Positions 40,730 through 49,667 of a stretch of 64,000 bases of DNA are shown piece by piece. The translations under genes were made by a program, and so were the position numbers. Each line of letters begins with the position of its first letter. Positions within the stretch are counted from its first letter, which is position 1. The stretch spans positions 68,219-132,218 of the forward strand of contig CAYLMA010000006.1 in assembly GCA_964384915.1 (NCBI GenBank), given 5' to 3'. The DNA is from Sulfurimicrobium sp964384915. GTDB lineage: Bacteria; Pseudomonadota; Gammaproteobacteria; Burkholderiales; Sulfuricellaceae. The notes beneath the pieces are model-generated. The model did no database searches, was not told the DNA's origin, and worked only from the letters and a program-made list of their open reading frames with translations.

Positions 40730-41364
40730 GCCAGCAGATCAATCTTTTCAACCCGGCCTTCCGCAAGCGGCGCGAGTGGTTTACCGCACTCATGCTTGTC
40801 CAGGCACTGGCTGTGCTGGTGCTGACCATGGCGGGCGTGTATGGCTACCAGTACCGCCAGGCGATGCTTCTCGACCAGCAAATTAAAAGCGGCGCCGCAA
40901 ACCTGGCCCGGGAGCAGGCCAGGCTGGTCAAGGTGGCTGCCGAACATGCGCCGCGCCAGAAGGATGCAGCGCTGGAAAAACGGGTTGAAGAAATGGAGCA
41001 ACAACTCCAGGGCGAGGAGGCGGTGCTTGAAGTGCTGCAGGGCGGCAGCCTGGGCAATACCGAGGGCTATTCCGGCTATATGCGCGCTTTTGCGCGCCAA
41101 ACCGTGAATGGGCTGTGGCTCACGGAATTCGGCATCAAGGGGGCGGGAAAGGAAATGCTCCTGGGGGGGCGTGCGCTACATCCCGAACTGGTGCCGGCGT
41201 ACATCCAGCGCCTCAACCGGGAAGAAGCAACCAAGGGGCGTGGTTTTGCCGCCCTGGAAATGCAGCGGCCGAAAGCGCAGCCTGCCTCTCAGGACAAACC
41301 GGCGAGGGTGCCGAATTATATTGAATTCAGGCTGCATTCCGGCACCGCTGAGGGGGCGAAGTGA
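40726..41364 (+). CDS. MSHA biogenesis protein MshI2 (PilN-like)
   Basis: A 212-aa bitopic protein starting with GTG (SQQINLFNPAFRKRREW), where INLFNP is the PilN-type PilM-binding motif. One membrane helix (ALMLVQALAVLVLTMAGVYG) is followed by coiled coil (about 45-100) and a ferredoxin-like periplasmic domain. It should form the alignment subcomplex with MshI and MshJ. It is coupled at both ends by 4-base overlaps. Confidence 0.85.
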   Translation: MSQQINLFNPAFRKRREWFTALMLVQALAVLVLTMAGVYGYQYRQAMLLDQQIKSGAANLAREQARLVKVAAEHAPRQKDAALEKRVEEMEQQLQGEEAVLEVLQGGSLGNTEGYSGYMRAFARQTVNGLWLTEFGIKGAGKEMLLGGRALHPELVPAYIQRLNREEATKGRGFAALEMQRPKAQPASQDKPARVPNYIEFRLHSGTAEGAK

Positions 41365-42056
41365 AACGATACTGGGAACGCTATGCCGCGCAGCTCAATG
41401 CCCGCAATCCACGCGAACGCGCCCTGATTTTTGTCATGGCGCTGGCTGTGGCATGGAGTCTGCTCAGTGCCCTGCTGCTGGACCCGGTAGCCGCGAAAAA
41501 GAAGCGGATGGCTCTGGATGCGAATCAACAGCAGACGCAAATACAGCAATTGCAGGCCCAGATCGCTAATATTCAAGGTGGCGCCCGGATCGATCCCGAT
41601 GCGCCTACCCGGATCAGGCTGGCCGCGTTGAACCAGAAACTGGAGCAAAGCCGCGTTGCCTTGCAAAGCGTGCAGCAGAGCCTGGTGCCGCCGGAGAAGA
41701 TGGCGCGGCTGCTGGAGAGCGTGCTGACACAGAACCGTCATTTGAAGCTTGTATCACTCAAGACCTTGCCAGTCAGCGGCGTATTGGAGGCAGCGGCCGA
41801 GAGTGCCGCCCCCAAAACCGCTCAACCCGGTTCTGAAGAAAAGAAATCGGCGGCCCCGGCAATTTTCAAGCACGGTTTCGAGATTGTCGTATCCGGCAGT
41901 TATGCCGAACTGACGCAGTACCTCGATACCATGGAAAAACTGCCGTGGCAGATGATCTGGGGCAAGGCTGAAATGCGGGTGGAAGAATATCCCCTCGTCA
42001 CTCTGACGATTACGCTGTATACCTTGAGCATGGACAAGACATGGATGGCGATATGA
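41361..42056 (+). CDS. mshJ: MSHA biogenesis protein MshJ (PilO-like)
   Basis: A 231-aa bitopic inner-membrane protein: membrane helix ALIFVMALAVAWSLLSALLL near 18-37, coiled coil (about 50-110), then a periplasmic PilO-like domain containing PAIFKHGFEIVVSGSYAELT near 168. With MshI2 it forms the periplasmic alignment complex linking platform and secretin. Confidence 0.88.
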   Translation: MKRYWERYAAQLNARNPRERALIFVMALAVAWSLLSALLLDPVAAKKKRMALDANQQQTQIQQLQAQIANIQGGARIDPDAPTRIRLAALNQKLEQSRVALQSVQQSLVPPEKMARLLESVLTQNRHLKLVSLKTLPVSGVLEAAAESAAPKTAQPGSEEKKSAAPAIFKHGFEIVVSGSYAELTQYLDTMEKLPWQMIWGKAEMRVEEYPLVTLTITLYTLSMDKTWMAI

Positions 42057-42496
42057 CCGGGGTAGCCCAAAAGGCAAAACGAATGGGTGTTCATGCGCTA
42101 CCGCTATTTGTTTTCTTTGCCTCTTGCCTCTTGCCTTTAAAATCGGCCCTGGCCGCCGAAATCCTGCCCGACCCCACGCGCCCGCCCGCCGAGGCGGGCC
42201 TGAGCGGAGATGCCGCGGCGGTGGCGAGCGGGCCGGTGCTGCAATCGGTCATGATCCGTCCGGGCCGCCGGGCCGCCGTGATCAGCGGCCAGCTGCTGGC
42301 TGAGGGTGAGCGTTTTGGCGACAGCAAGCTGATCAAGATAAGCGAGGGAGAGGTGATTCTCCTCGGGCCTGAAGGCCGGCAGACGCTCAAACTTTTCCCG
42401 GGAGTGGAGAAAATATTCGCCAGCCCCGCACAGGAAGAAACCCTGAAGCGTGGCAAGAGCAAGTCAAAACGCAACCCTGAACAAAAGGCATCGTAA
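42053..42496 (+). CDS. mshK: MSHA biogenesis protein MshK (PilP-like)
   Basis: A 147-aa periplasmic protein with signal segment PLFVFFASCLLPLKSALA and a conserved start to the mature part, EILPDPTRPP. It resembles PilP/GspC homology-region proteins that contact the secretin. ATG 42053 overlaps the mshJ stop; ATG 42041 is 4 codons earlier. It has a Lys-rich C-terminus. The stop overlaps the mshL ATG. Confidence 0.85.
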   Translation: MTGVAQKAKRMGVHALPLFVFFASCLLPLKSALAAEILPDPTRPPAEAGLSGDAAAVASGPVLQSVMIRPGRRAAVISGQLLAEGERFGDSKLIKISEGEVILLGPEGRQTLKLFPGVEKIFASPAQEETLKRGKSKSKRNPEQKAS

Positions 42497-44343
42497 TGCG
42501 GAAAGTATATTTCGGGTTTTTAATCCTGGCCTTGTCTGGCTGCGCGTCGCAGGCAAGGCACGACGCAACGTTCAATCAAGTCAACGCGGAGTTGTCCAGG
42601 GCCAGCCAGGACAGGGCCAAGGCAGCTCAGAATGAAGCTCTGGGGGCAGCCTTGCTGCCGCCGCTTAAGCTCGAGATGCCGCGTGCGGGGGGCAAACCGC
42701 TGGAGCAGAAGTTTGACCTGGTAGTCAATAACGCGCCCGCCAGCCAGGTGTTCATGGGGATTGTGAACGGCACGCGCTATAGCATGCTGGTGCACCCCGA
42801 CGTGGCCGGTTCGGTCTCGGTCAACTTGAAGGATGTTACCGTCTTCGAGGCGCTCGACGCCGTGCGTGAGATCTATGGTTACGAATACAAGGTGGACGGC
42901 ACGCGCATTTACATCCAGCCGCTGGCCATGCAGACCCGCATCTACAAGGTCAATTACCTGGTTGGGCGAAGAGTCGGCGGGTCCGATACCCGGGTACATT
43001 CCGGCTCAATCACCAACACATCGCCCGTCTCGGGCACCTCCGCAACGGGCATGCCCCCTTCCACCAGCAGCGCCACCACCTCGCGGGACAGCAGCAATAT
43101 ATATACCTCTACGCGCAATGATTTCTGGGGCGACCTGGAGGATTCGGTGCGCACCGTGATTGGCTGCAAAATGCCGACCCGTTCGATTGGCGGGGGCGTT
43201 TCTCAACCGGGGATGGCGGCCGCGCAGCGGAATGTGGAAACCGTTTCCGGCCAGGGCGTTGAAGGCTGCCAAGGTGGCCGAAGCGTGGTCGTCAATCCGC
43301 AATCCGGGGTCGTGCTGGTGCGGGCGATGCCGGCTGAACAGCGTGATGTATCGACATTCCTGAATGCATCCCAGCTGTCCGTTGAGCGCCAGGTGATGCT
43401 GGAAGCCAAGATTCTTGAAGTCGAATTGAGTGATGGCTTCCAGGCGGGGGTGAACTGGGCTGGCATCGCCAACCTCGGCCGAACGTCGGTCGCGTTGGGC
43501 CGTTCCTCCGGTGGTTTTGTCACCAACTCCGGAAACAACACCGGGGTGCAGTTGACCACCTCGGTTTTGGGCGCCAATGGCGCGGAAGCCAATTCAACCC
43601 TGGACGGCATCAACGTCAATCCACTTTTGACCGTAGCCGGCGGTGTATTTGGCTTTGCCATTGCCAACCAGAATTTTGCCTCCCTGCTGGAGTTCTTGCA
43701 GACTCAGGGCAATGTGCAGGTGCTTTCCAGCCCGCGCATCGCGACGCTGAACAACCAGAAGGCGGTGCTCAAAGTGGGCACGGATGAATTTTTCGTGACC
43801 AATGTCAGCACCACCACGACTACCGGCACCTCGACCACGACTACGCCTTCCGTGACATTGCAGCCCTTTTTCTCGGGCATCGCGCTGGACGTGACGCCAC
43901 AGATCGATGAAAACAACAACATCACCCTGCATATCCATCCTTCGGTCAGCAAGGTGACGACGGTAAACAAGTTGGTTGACCTCGGATCGGCGGGCTCGAT
44001 CAACCTGCCGCTGGCATCCAGCAACATTTCCGAGACCGACAGCATCGTGCGCGCACAGGATGGCCAGATTATCGCCATTGGCGGCCTGATGAAGCAGTCA
44101 ACCAATGACGACCGTTCCCAAGTGCCGGGCGCAGGCGATGTGCCGGTGCTGGGCAACCTGTTCCGCAATACCCGCCGTGCCACAGTGAAGCGTGAATTGG
44201 TGATCCTGCTCAAGCCGACGGTCATCCAGAGTGACGCCAACTGGCAGCAGGATATTCTCGACAGCCAGCGCCGCATTCAGGGCATGAACCGCACTTCCGC
44301 CGGTGAACAGGCGGAAACCTCCGCCAGCGGGGCCGGGAAATGA
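42496..44343 (+). CDS. mshL: MSHA outer-membrane secretin MshL
   Basis: A 615-aa secretin forming the outer-membrane channel for the pilus. It is a lipoprotein: the signal ends FLILALSGC with the lipobox cysteine at about 15. N-domains lie at about 60-160 and 260-300, a Ser/Thr-rich linker at about 170-210, and the secretin core at about 310-590 with VQVLSSPRIATLNNQKAVLKV near 411-431 and VPVLGNLFRNTRR near 550. The order K-L-M-N is standard. Confidence 0.93.
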   Translation: MRKVYFGFLILALSGCASQARHDATFNQVNAELSRASQDRAKAAQNEALGAALLPPLKLEMPRAGGKPLEQKFDLVVNNAPASQVFMGIVNGTRYSMLVHPDVAGSVSVNLKDVTVFEALDAVREIYGYEYKVDGTRIYIQPLAMQTRIYKVNYLVGRRVGGSDTRVHSGSITNTSPVSGTSATGMPPSTSSATTSRDSSNIYTSTRNDFWGDLEDSVRTVIGCKMPTRSIGGGVSQPGMAAAQRNVETVSGQGVEGCQGGRSVVVNPQSGVVLVRAMPAEQRDVSTFLNASQLSVERQVMLEAKILEVELSDGFQAGVNWAGIANLGRTSVALGRSSGGFVTNSGNNTGVQLTTSVLGANGAEANSTLDGINVNPLLTVAGGVFGFAIANQNFASLLEFLQTQGNVQVLSSPRIATLNNQKAVLKVGTDEFFVTNVSTTTTTGTSTTTTPSVTLQPFFSGIALDVTPQIDENNNITLHIHPSVSKVTTVNKLVDLGSAGSINLPLASSNISETDSIVRAQDGQIIAIGGLMKQSTNDDRSQVPGAGDVPVLGNLFRNTRRATVKRELVILLKPTVIQSDANWQQDILDSQRRIQGMNRTSAGEQAETSASGAGK

Positions 44344-44361
44344 CGGCACGCCACGCCTGAC

Positions 44362-45219
44362 ATGTATCAGGCGCATTTCGGCTTTAGCGAGCCTCCGTTT
44401 GGCATCACACCCGACACCAGTTTCTTTTTTGCTTTCTCAAGCCAGCAGGAAGCGCTCAATACCCTGCTGGTGGCGGTCCACGCCGGTGAGGGTTTCATCA
44501 AGATCACAGGTGAAGTGGGGACGGGGAAGACCCTGTTGTGCCGCAAATTCCTGGCCAGTCTGGGCAGCGATTTCGTCACCGCCTATATCCCCAATCCGTA
44601 CCTGGAACCCCGCACCCTGCTGATGGCGGTGGCGGACGATCTGCACGTCGCCGTGGACGCCATGGCCGACCAGCACCATCTGCTCAAGGCATTGACGATG
44701 GGCCTTATGAATTTTGCGCGCGAAGGCAAGCGCGTGGTGTTGTGCCTGGATGAAGCCCAGGCGATGCCGCTGGAAACGCTGGAAGCCTTGCGCCTGCTCA
44801 CCAACCTCGAAACCGAAAAGCGCAAGCTGTTGCAGATCGTGCTTTTCGGGCAGCCGGAACTGGACGGCAAGCTGGATCAAGCGTCGATACGCCAGCTCAA
44901 GCAACGCATCAGCTTTCATTACCGCCTGGGCGAGCTTGGCCGCGCGGAACTCGAAGCCTACGTGGCGCACCGGCTTGCCATTGCAGGATATATCGGCGAA
45001 CAGCTTTTCACGCAGCGTGCGCTGCGCAAGCTTTACCGTGCCAGCGGCGGGGTGCCAAGGCTGGTCAACATCCTTGCTCACAAGGCGTTGCTGCTGGCCT
45101 ATGGGCAGGGAATGAACCAGGTGGAAGCGCGGCATATCCATGCAGCCGTGGCGGACACACCCGCAGCCCGCCGCTTGGGCTGGTGGTGGCTCGTGCCTGG
45201 GCGGGTTGGCCGGAGATAA
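44362..45219 (+). CDS. mshM: MSHA biogenesis ATPase MshM (ExeA-like)
   Basis: A 285-aa AAA-type ATPase. It begins MYQAHFGFSEPPFGITPDTS, standard for the GspA/ExeA/MshM group, with Walker A GEVGTGKTLLC near 51 and Walker B VVLCLDEAQAMP near 126. It probably helps secretin assembly or localisation by acting on peptidoglycan passage, by analogy with ExeA. It lacks the ExeA C-terminal peptidoglycan-binding domain. Confidence 0.92.
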   Translation: MYQAHFGFSEPPFGITPDTSFFFAFSSQQEALNTLLVAVHAGEGFIKITGEVGTGKTLLCRKFLASLGSDFVTAYIPNPYLEPRTLLMAVADDLHVAVDAMADQHHLLKALTMGLMNFAREGKRVVLCLDEAQAMPLETLEALRLLTNLETEKRKLLQIVLFGQPELDGKLDQASIRQLKQRISFHYRLGELGRAELEAYVAHRLAIAGYIGEQLFTQRALRKLYRASGGVPRLVNILAHKALLLAYGQGMNQVEARHIHAAVADTPAARRLGWWWLVPGRVGRR

Positions 45220-45230
45220 GGAAAAACAGG

Positions 45231-46286
45231 ATGAGTCTGATCAATCAAATGCTGCAGGATCTCGAGCAGCGCAAGGCCGATGGCAACGCTACCGCAGCCC
45301 AGGTGCGTGCAGTGCCGAAGCCGGATGGGCCATCGTTAGTGCGCTGGGGCGGCTTGCTTTCAATTCTCCTGGCCTTGACCGCAGCCGGCGCCTACTGGAT
45401 CTACGGCATGTCCGCGAACAACAGCAGCCAGCCAGTTCCGCTGCCGGAAGCGGCTGCGCCGAAGCCACCGGCCCGGCCGGGCCATGCGCCTTCTGTTTTG
45501 CAACTGGCGCCCGAACTGGGGTTTTTGCCGCCCGCCCTGCCTGGGGCTCTCAAAACGGAAAGATCTTCACCCGCCGTAACCCGGCCGGAAAAACCGGAGG
45601 ATATTCCTCCTCTTGTGAATGAAAAACCTCAGCCTGTCGTGGAGGAAATCAAAAAGCCGGCAGTGCCGAGTGAACCGCTCCAGCCCGCAGGCATCAACAA
45701 GGAAATCCGCCAGCTCACCCCCCAGCAGCGTGCCGAGAACGCCTATCGCCAAGCATATGCAAATCTTCAGCAGGGGCGTATGGGCGAGGCGGAAGAAAAC
45801 TTGCGGCAAGCGCTGCAATTCGAGCCGCGCCATGCCGCCGCCCGGCAGGCACTGGCTGCGCTGCTGGTGGAGTCGCGCCGTCTGGAACGCGCCGAACAAG
45901 TGCTGCAGCAAGGGCTGGAGTTGCAGCAAGGGAATACCGGGTACGCCACGACACTGGCGCGGGTTCAGGTGGAAAGGGGCAACGTGGCAGCAGCCCTGGC
46001 AACCTTGCAGCGCAACCCTCCGGCCAATGAAAATGCGGAATACCATGGCTTCCTGGCCGCTCTGTTGCAGCGCAGCGAGCGCCACAAGGAAGCCATCGAC
46101 CATTACCTGGCCGCGCTGCGTTCCAATCCTGGTGTCGGCCCATGGCTGCTGGGTCTGGGCATTTCGCTGCAGGCGGACGGGCAAGCCGCCAAGGCGGCCG
46201 AGGCCTTCAGACACGCCCGTCAGAGTGGATCGCTGTCACCGGAATTGCAGGCTTTCGCGGAGCAGAGGCTGAAGGCTTTGCAGTGA
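45231..46286 (+). CDS. mshN: MSHA biogenesis TPR protein MshN
   Basis: A 351-aa bitopic protein: cytoplasmic MSLINQMLQDLEQRKAD, a membrane helix (WGGLLSILLALTAAGAYWIY near 38-57), a Pro-rich periplasmic linker (about 65-155), then TPR repeats (about 165-345; AYRQAYANLQQGRMGEAEEN near 168). It closes the msh locus. ATG 45231 follows ACAGG; the upstream 16 codons overlap mshM and are discarded. Confidence 0.9.
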   Translation: MSLINQMLQDLEQRKADGNATAAQVRAVPKPDGPSLVRWGGLLSILLALTAAGAYWIYGMSANNSSQPVPLPEAAAPKPPARPGHAPSVLQLAPELGFLPPALPGALKTERSSPAVTRPEKPEDIPPLVNEKPQPVVEEIKKPAVPSEPLQPAGINKEIRQLTPQQRAENAYRQAYANLQQGRMGEAEENLRQALQFEPRHAAARQALAALLVESRRLERAEQVLQQGLELQQGNTGYATTLARVQVERGNVAAALATLQRNPPANENAEYHGFLAALLQRSERHKEAIDHYLAALRSNPGVGPWLLGLGISLQADGQAAKAAEAFRHARQSGSLSPELQAFAEQRLKALQ

Positions 46287-46359
46287 AGCGGTCAGCGGTC
46301 AGCAAGAGCAGCGTCGGTTTGGCTGAAAGCTGACTGCTGATAGCTGATAGCTGACCGCT
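46287..46359. repeat. AGCGGTCAGC...GCTGACCGCT inverted repeat, copy 2
   Basis: The left arm occurs twice in overlap (46287-46296 and 46294-46303); the right arm is 46350-46359. The arms are identical to the copy at 30075-30121. Tandem GCTGATA units lie before the right arm. It begins the base after the mshN stop and ends 6 bases before the convergent comF stop. Confidence 0.85.
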
Positions 46360-46364
46360 GATGG

Positions 46365-47081
46365 CTACCTCCCAACCGTTCTCGCCACGACCCATGCGCT
46401 GATTTCCGTTGCGCCCTGTTTCCGCAGGGCGATACTCAGCTCATGCAGGCTGGTGCCCGTGGTCATGACATCGTCCACAACAGCCACATGCTTTCCGCCC
46501 AGGTCAGCGGAACAGGAAAAAGCACCACGCACGCTTTTCGCCCTCTCCTTCCATGGCAAGCCGACCTGCGGCGGCGTGGCGCGGATGCGTTCGGCACCCT
46601 GGGCGAGGATGGGAAGGTCAAGCCGCCCGGCCACGGCCTTTGCCAGTTCCAGCGCCTGGTTGAACCCCCGTTCCCTCAAGCGCGCTGGATGCACCGGCAT
46701 CGGGATCAGCACATCGGGACGCGACGCGGATTGCCGGGCGCGCTCGGCCAGTGCGGCACCGAGCAGGGGGACAAGTGCAAACTGGTGGCGGTATTTCAGC
46801 TCCTGAATCAGGACATCCAGCGGAAACTCATAGCGCAAGGCCGCAATCGTCCGGTCAAAAGCGGATGGGGCATGCAGGCAGTGCCCGCAGGTCAGGCCGT
46901 CCATTGTGGGTAGCGCACAGCGCGGGCAATGTGGGCCATGGTGCCACGGCAGACTGGCGCGGCACGCCGGACAAAGCGCTTCATCGTTGCCTGCAGCACC
47001 ACACAGCAGGCAACGATGAGGCAGAATGGATTGCACAATATTTGTGCATCCGTTCAGAATGGATGCTCTATAATTTGACAA
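46365..47081 (-). CDS. comF: ComF family phosphoribosyltransferase-like protein
   Basis: A 238-aa double-zinc-ribbon plus PRTase protein. The N-terminal ribbon has CLLCGAAG, LCPAC and CPRC pairs (about 24-57); the PRTase loop is VAVVDDVMTTGTSLHE near 201-216. ComF is needed for DNA uptake during competence, probably as a cytoplasmic helicase partner. The frame opens at TTG 47081; a GTG at 47036 would give VQSILPHRCLLCG, nearer to many homologues, so the start is uncertain. Its position before the bio genes is conserved in related bacteria. Confidence 0.9.
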   Translation of the reverse strand: MSNYRASILNGCTNIVQSILPHRCLLCGAAGNDEALCPACRASLPWHHGPHCPRCALPTMDGLTCGHCLHAPSAFDRTIAALRYEFPLDVLIQELKYRHQFALVPLLGAALAERARQSASRPDVLIPMPVHPARLRERGFNQALELAKAVAGRLDLPILAQGAERIRATPPQVGLPWKERAKSVRGAFSCSADLGGKHVAVVDDVMTTGTSLHELSIALRKQGATEISAWVVARTVGR

Positions 47082-47136
47082 GTCAGCCGTAATCTCTGAT
47101 TATGCGGGCCATTTTATCATTCGCGTGCGGTGTCGT

Positions 47137-47523
47137 ATGGACCAGAAAAAAATCATCAGCGCTGATCAGCAACGTATTTCCGCCCGGATATTCAATCTCG
47201 CCAGCATGATCGCGGTACTGATACCGCCCTTGCTGATGATCTGGATCGCGGCCTCGATTTTTGCCTACGCTTCGGTTGCCCACCACCCCAATCCCAAAGT
47301 GGTTAACTACAACCGTTTTGCCGGTTATCGTTTTTACGGTGTGGCGGGCGCCATGGTGGTACTGGGCCAGCCGATTTACGGCTTGATCGGCAATTGGTAT
47401 GGCCTGCTGGCAATCTGGGCCATTTTTGCAGTGGTGGTTATTCCCTGGGGCATTCGCGATCTTTTACGGGTGCAGCGGGAGAATTGGCAGGATATGGAAG
47501 TTGAGGTGAACACACATGAATAA
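47137..47523 (+). CDS. Small membrane protein of unknown function upstream of bioB
   Basis: A 128-aa protein with about three hydrophobic segments (LASMIAVLIPPLLMIWIAAS near 19-38, YGVAGAMVVLGQPIYGLIG near 71-89, LLAIWAIFAVVVIPWGI near 94-110). I do not recognise a named family. It overlaps bioB by 8 bases and so is likely the first gene of the biotin operon transcript; TATAAT at 47069-47074 may be its -10. No role in biotin synthesis can be claimed. Confidence 0.75.
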   Translation: MDQKKIISADQQRISARIFNLASMIAVLIPPLLMIWIAASIFAYASVAHHPNPKVVNYNRFAGYRFYGVAGAMVVLGQPIYGLIGNWYGLLAIWAIFAVVVIPWGIRDLLRVQRENWQDMEVEVNTHE

Positions 47524-48487
47524 CGCAGCAGACCTGAAACACGTGGCCAAATCTCCCTGGACGGTGGCGGAAATCGAGCGCCTGTTCGCGCTGCCGTTCA
47601 ACGACCTGGTCTTCCAGGCGCAGACGGTGCACCGCGCGCACTTCGATCCCAACGAAGTGCAGGTGAGCACCCTGCTTTCCATCAAGACCGGCGGCTGTTC
47701 CGAGGATTGTGGCTACTGTTCGCAATCGGCGCACCACGAGACCCCGGTCGAGCGCGAGCCGCTGATGGCGCTGGACGAGGTGATTGCCGCCGCTGCCGCC
47801 GCCAAGGAAACGGGCGCCACGCGCTTCTGCATGGGCGCCGCTTGGCGCGGGCCGAAGCAGAAGGACTTGTTGCCGGTGCTGGAAATGGTGCGCGCGGTCA
47901 AGGCGATGGGCCTCGAGACCTGCGTCACCCTGGGCATGCTCAAGGAAGAACAGGCAGCCCAGCTCAGGGATGCCGGGCTCGACTACTACAACCACAACCT
48001 CGACACCGCGCCGGAATTCTACGGCCAGGTCATCACCACCCACACCTACCAGGACCGCCTCGACACCCTGGGCCGGGTGCGCAAGGCCGGGATCAAGGTA
48101 TGCAGCGGCGGCATCATCGGCATGGGCGAATCGCGCACCCAGCGCGCCGCCCTGATCGCGCAGCTGGCAAACCTGGACCCGGTGCCGGAATCGGTGCCGA
48201 TCAACATGCTGGTGCAGGTCGAAGGCACGCCGCTGAAAAATGCGGAGAGCCTGGACCCGCTGGAGTTCGTACGCACCGTCGCGGTGGCGCGCATCACCAT
48301 GCCCGAGAGCCTGGTGCGCCTCTCCGCCGGACGTGGGGAGATGGCGGACAGCGTGCAGGCGCTGTGCTTCCTGGCGGGCGCGAATTCCATTTTCTATGGC
48401 GAAAAACTGCTCACCACCGGCAATCCGGATACCCATTCAGACCAGGCGCTGTTCAACAAGCTGGGAATCCGCGCAATGGCGGCGTGA
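47516..48487 (+). CDS. bioB: Biotin synthase
   Basis: BioB is the radical-SAM enzyme that inserts sulfur into dethiobiotin. The 323-aa protein has the [4Fe-4S] motif CSEDCGYCSQSAHH (about 61-74), CMGAAWRGPKQKD near 104 with the [2Fe-2S] cysteine set, and a conserved C-terminal FYGEKLLTTGNPD. It starts the bioB-F-H-C-D series, with short gaps or 4-base overlaps between genes. Confidence 0.98.
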   Translation: MNNAADLKHVAKSPWTVAEIERLFALPFNDLVFQAQTVHRAHFDPNEVQVSTLLSIKTGGCSEDCGYCSQSAHHETPVEREPLMALDEVIAAAAAAKETGATRFCMGAAWRGPKQKDLLPVLEMVRAVKAMGLETCVTLGMLKEEQAAQLRDAGLDYYNHNLDTAPEFYGQVITTHTYQDRLDTLGRVRKAGIKVCSGGIIGMGESRTQRAALIAQLANLDPVPESVPINMLVQVEGTPLKNAESLDPLEFVRTVAVARITMPESLVRLSAGRGEMADSVQALCFLAGANSIFYGEKLLTTGNPDTHSDQALFNKLGIRAMAA

Positions 48488-48497
48488 GCGCCATTTG

Positions 48498-49667
48498 ATG
48501 TCATTTCCCCATTTCTCGGAAGACCTTGCACAGCGCCGCGAACAAGGCCTGCTGCGCCAGCGCCGCATTCTGGAGAGCCCGCAAGGCGCCCGAGTGCGGG
48601 TGGACGGGGCCGATCTTCTGTCCTTTTGCAGCAACGATTACCTCGGCCTCGCCAGCCACCCGGCGCTGATCCAGGCTGCCTGCGAAGGCGCAAAACTTTT
48701 TGGCGCGGGTGCAGGCGCATCCCACCTGATCACCGGCCATTCGCTTGCGCATCATCAACTGGAACAGGCCTTGGCGGCATTTACCGGCTTGCCTGCGGCG
48801 CTGCTATTCTCCTCCGGCTACATGGCCAATCTTGGCGTTATTACCGCACTCCTTGGGCGCAATGACGCGATCTTCGCCGACAAGCTGAACCACGCATCGC
48901 TGAACGATGCGGCCCTGCTATCCCGCGCCCAGTTCAAGCGTTACGCGCATCTCGACCTGGCCATGCTGGAGGGCCAGCTGGCAGCATCGAATGCACGCCG
49001 CAAGCTGGTAGCCAGCGATGCGGTGTTCAGCATGGATGGAGACATGGCGCCAGTGCCGGAACTGCTGGCCCTGTGCGAAAAGCACGATGCCTGGCTGCTG
49101 CTCGACGATGCCCACGGCTTCGGCATACTGGGAAAAAGCGGGCGCGGCATCCTCGAACATTTCGCTTCACATTTCACTTTTCACACTTCACGCGTCATCT
49201 ACATGGCCACGCTGGGTAAAGCCGCCGGCGTGTCCGGCGCCTTTGTCGCAGGATCGCAGGAACTGATCGACGGGCTGGTGCAGAACGCGCGTGCCTATAT
49301 TTACACTACCGCCACGCCGCCCATGCTGTCGGTGGCATTGCAGGAAAGCCTGCGCCTCATCGAGGGCGAAGGCTGGCGGCGCGAGCGGCTGGAACGGCTG
49401 ATCGCCCTGTTGCGCGACAGCCTGAAACTGCAACGCTGGCGGCTCATGCCCTCGGCAACCCCGATCCAGCCGCTGCTGATCGGCTCCAGCAAGGAGGCTG
49501 TGGCGGTAAGCCAGGCTTTGCAGCAAAAAGGCATTCTGGTGCCGGCGATACGCCCCCCGACCGTACCTCAAGGAACAGCACGGCTGCGCATTTCACTGTC
49601 CGCGGCGCACCGCAGTGAAGATGTTGAGCTGCTGGCGGATGCGCTCCGACTGCTGGAGCGGCAATGA
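48498..49667 (+). CDS. bioF: 8-amino-7-oxononanoate synthase
   Basis: BioF joins pimeloyl-ACP and alanine in a PLP-dependent reaction. The 389-aa protein has SFCSNDYLGLASHP near 34-47, GAGASHLITGHS near 74, LLLDDAHGFGILGKSGRG near 200 and the PLP lysine in YMATLGKAAGVSGAF near 236. An unusual stretch EHFASHFTFHTSRVI just before the PLP lysine is encoded by tandem TTCAC-type units (49166-49191), which looks like repeat-derived insertion into a variable loop. It overlaps bioH by 4 bases. Confidence 0.97.
   Translation: MSFPHFSEDLAQRREQGLLRQRRILESPQGARVRVDGADLLSFCSNDYLGLASHPALIQAACEGAKLFGAGAGASHLITGHSLAHHQLEQALAAFTGLPAALLFSSGYMANLGVITALLGRNDAIFADKLNHASLNDAALLSRAQFKRYAHLDLAMLEGQLAASNARRKLVASDAVFSMDGDMAPVPELLALCEKHDAWLLLDDAHGFGILGKSGRGILEHFASHFTFHTSRVIYMATLGKAAGVSGAFVAGSQELIDGLVQNARAYIYTTATPPMLSVALQESLRLIEGEGWRRERLERLIALLRDSLKLQRWRLMPSATPIQPLLIGSSKEAVAVSQALQQKGILVPAIRPPTVPQGTARLRISLSAAHRSEDVELLADALRLLERQ
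49166..49191. repeat. In-frame TTCAC tandem units inside bioF
   Basis: Four TTCAC units spaced seven bases apart (TTCACAT, TTCACTT, TTCACAC, TTCACG), encoding part of the peptide SHFTFHTS. They resemble the CTCACTCC repeat class but are inside a gene. Confidence 0.6.

Noticed and set aside
28359..46286. Interpretation as a type II secretion or ordinary type IVa (pilBC-MNOPQ) locus
   Set aside because: Presence of MshQ, MshM, MshN, MshEN-type ATPase and the B-A-C-D-O-P pilin order identifies MSHA.
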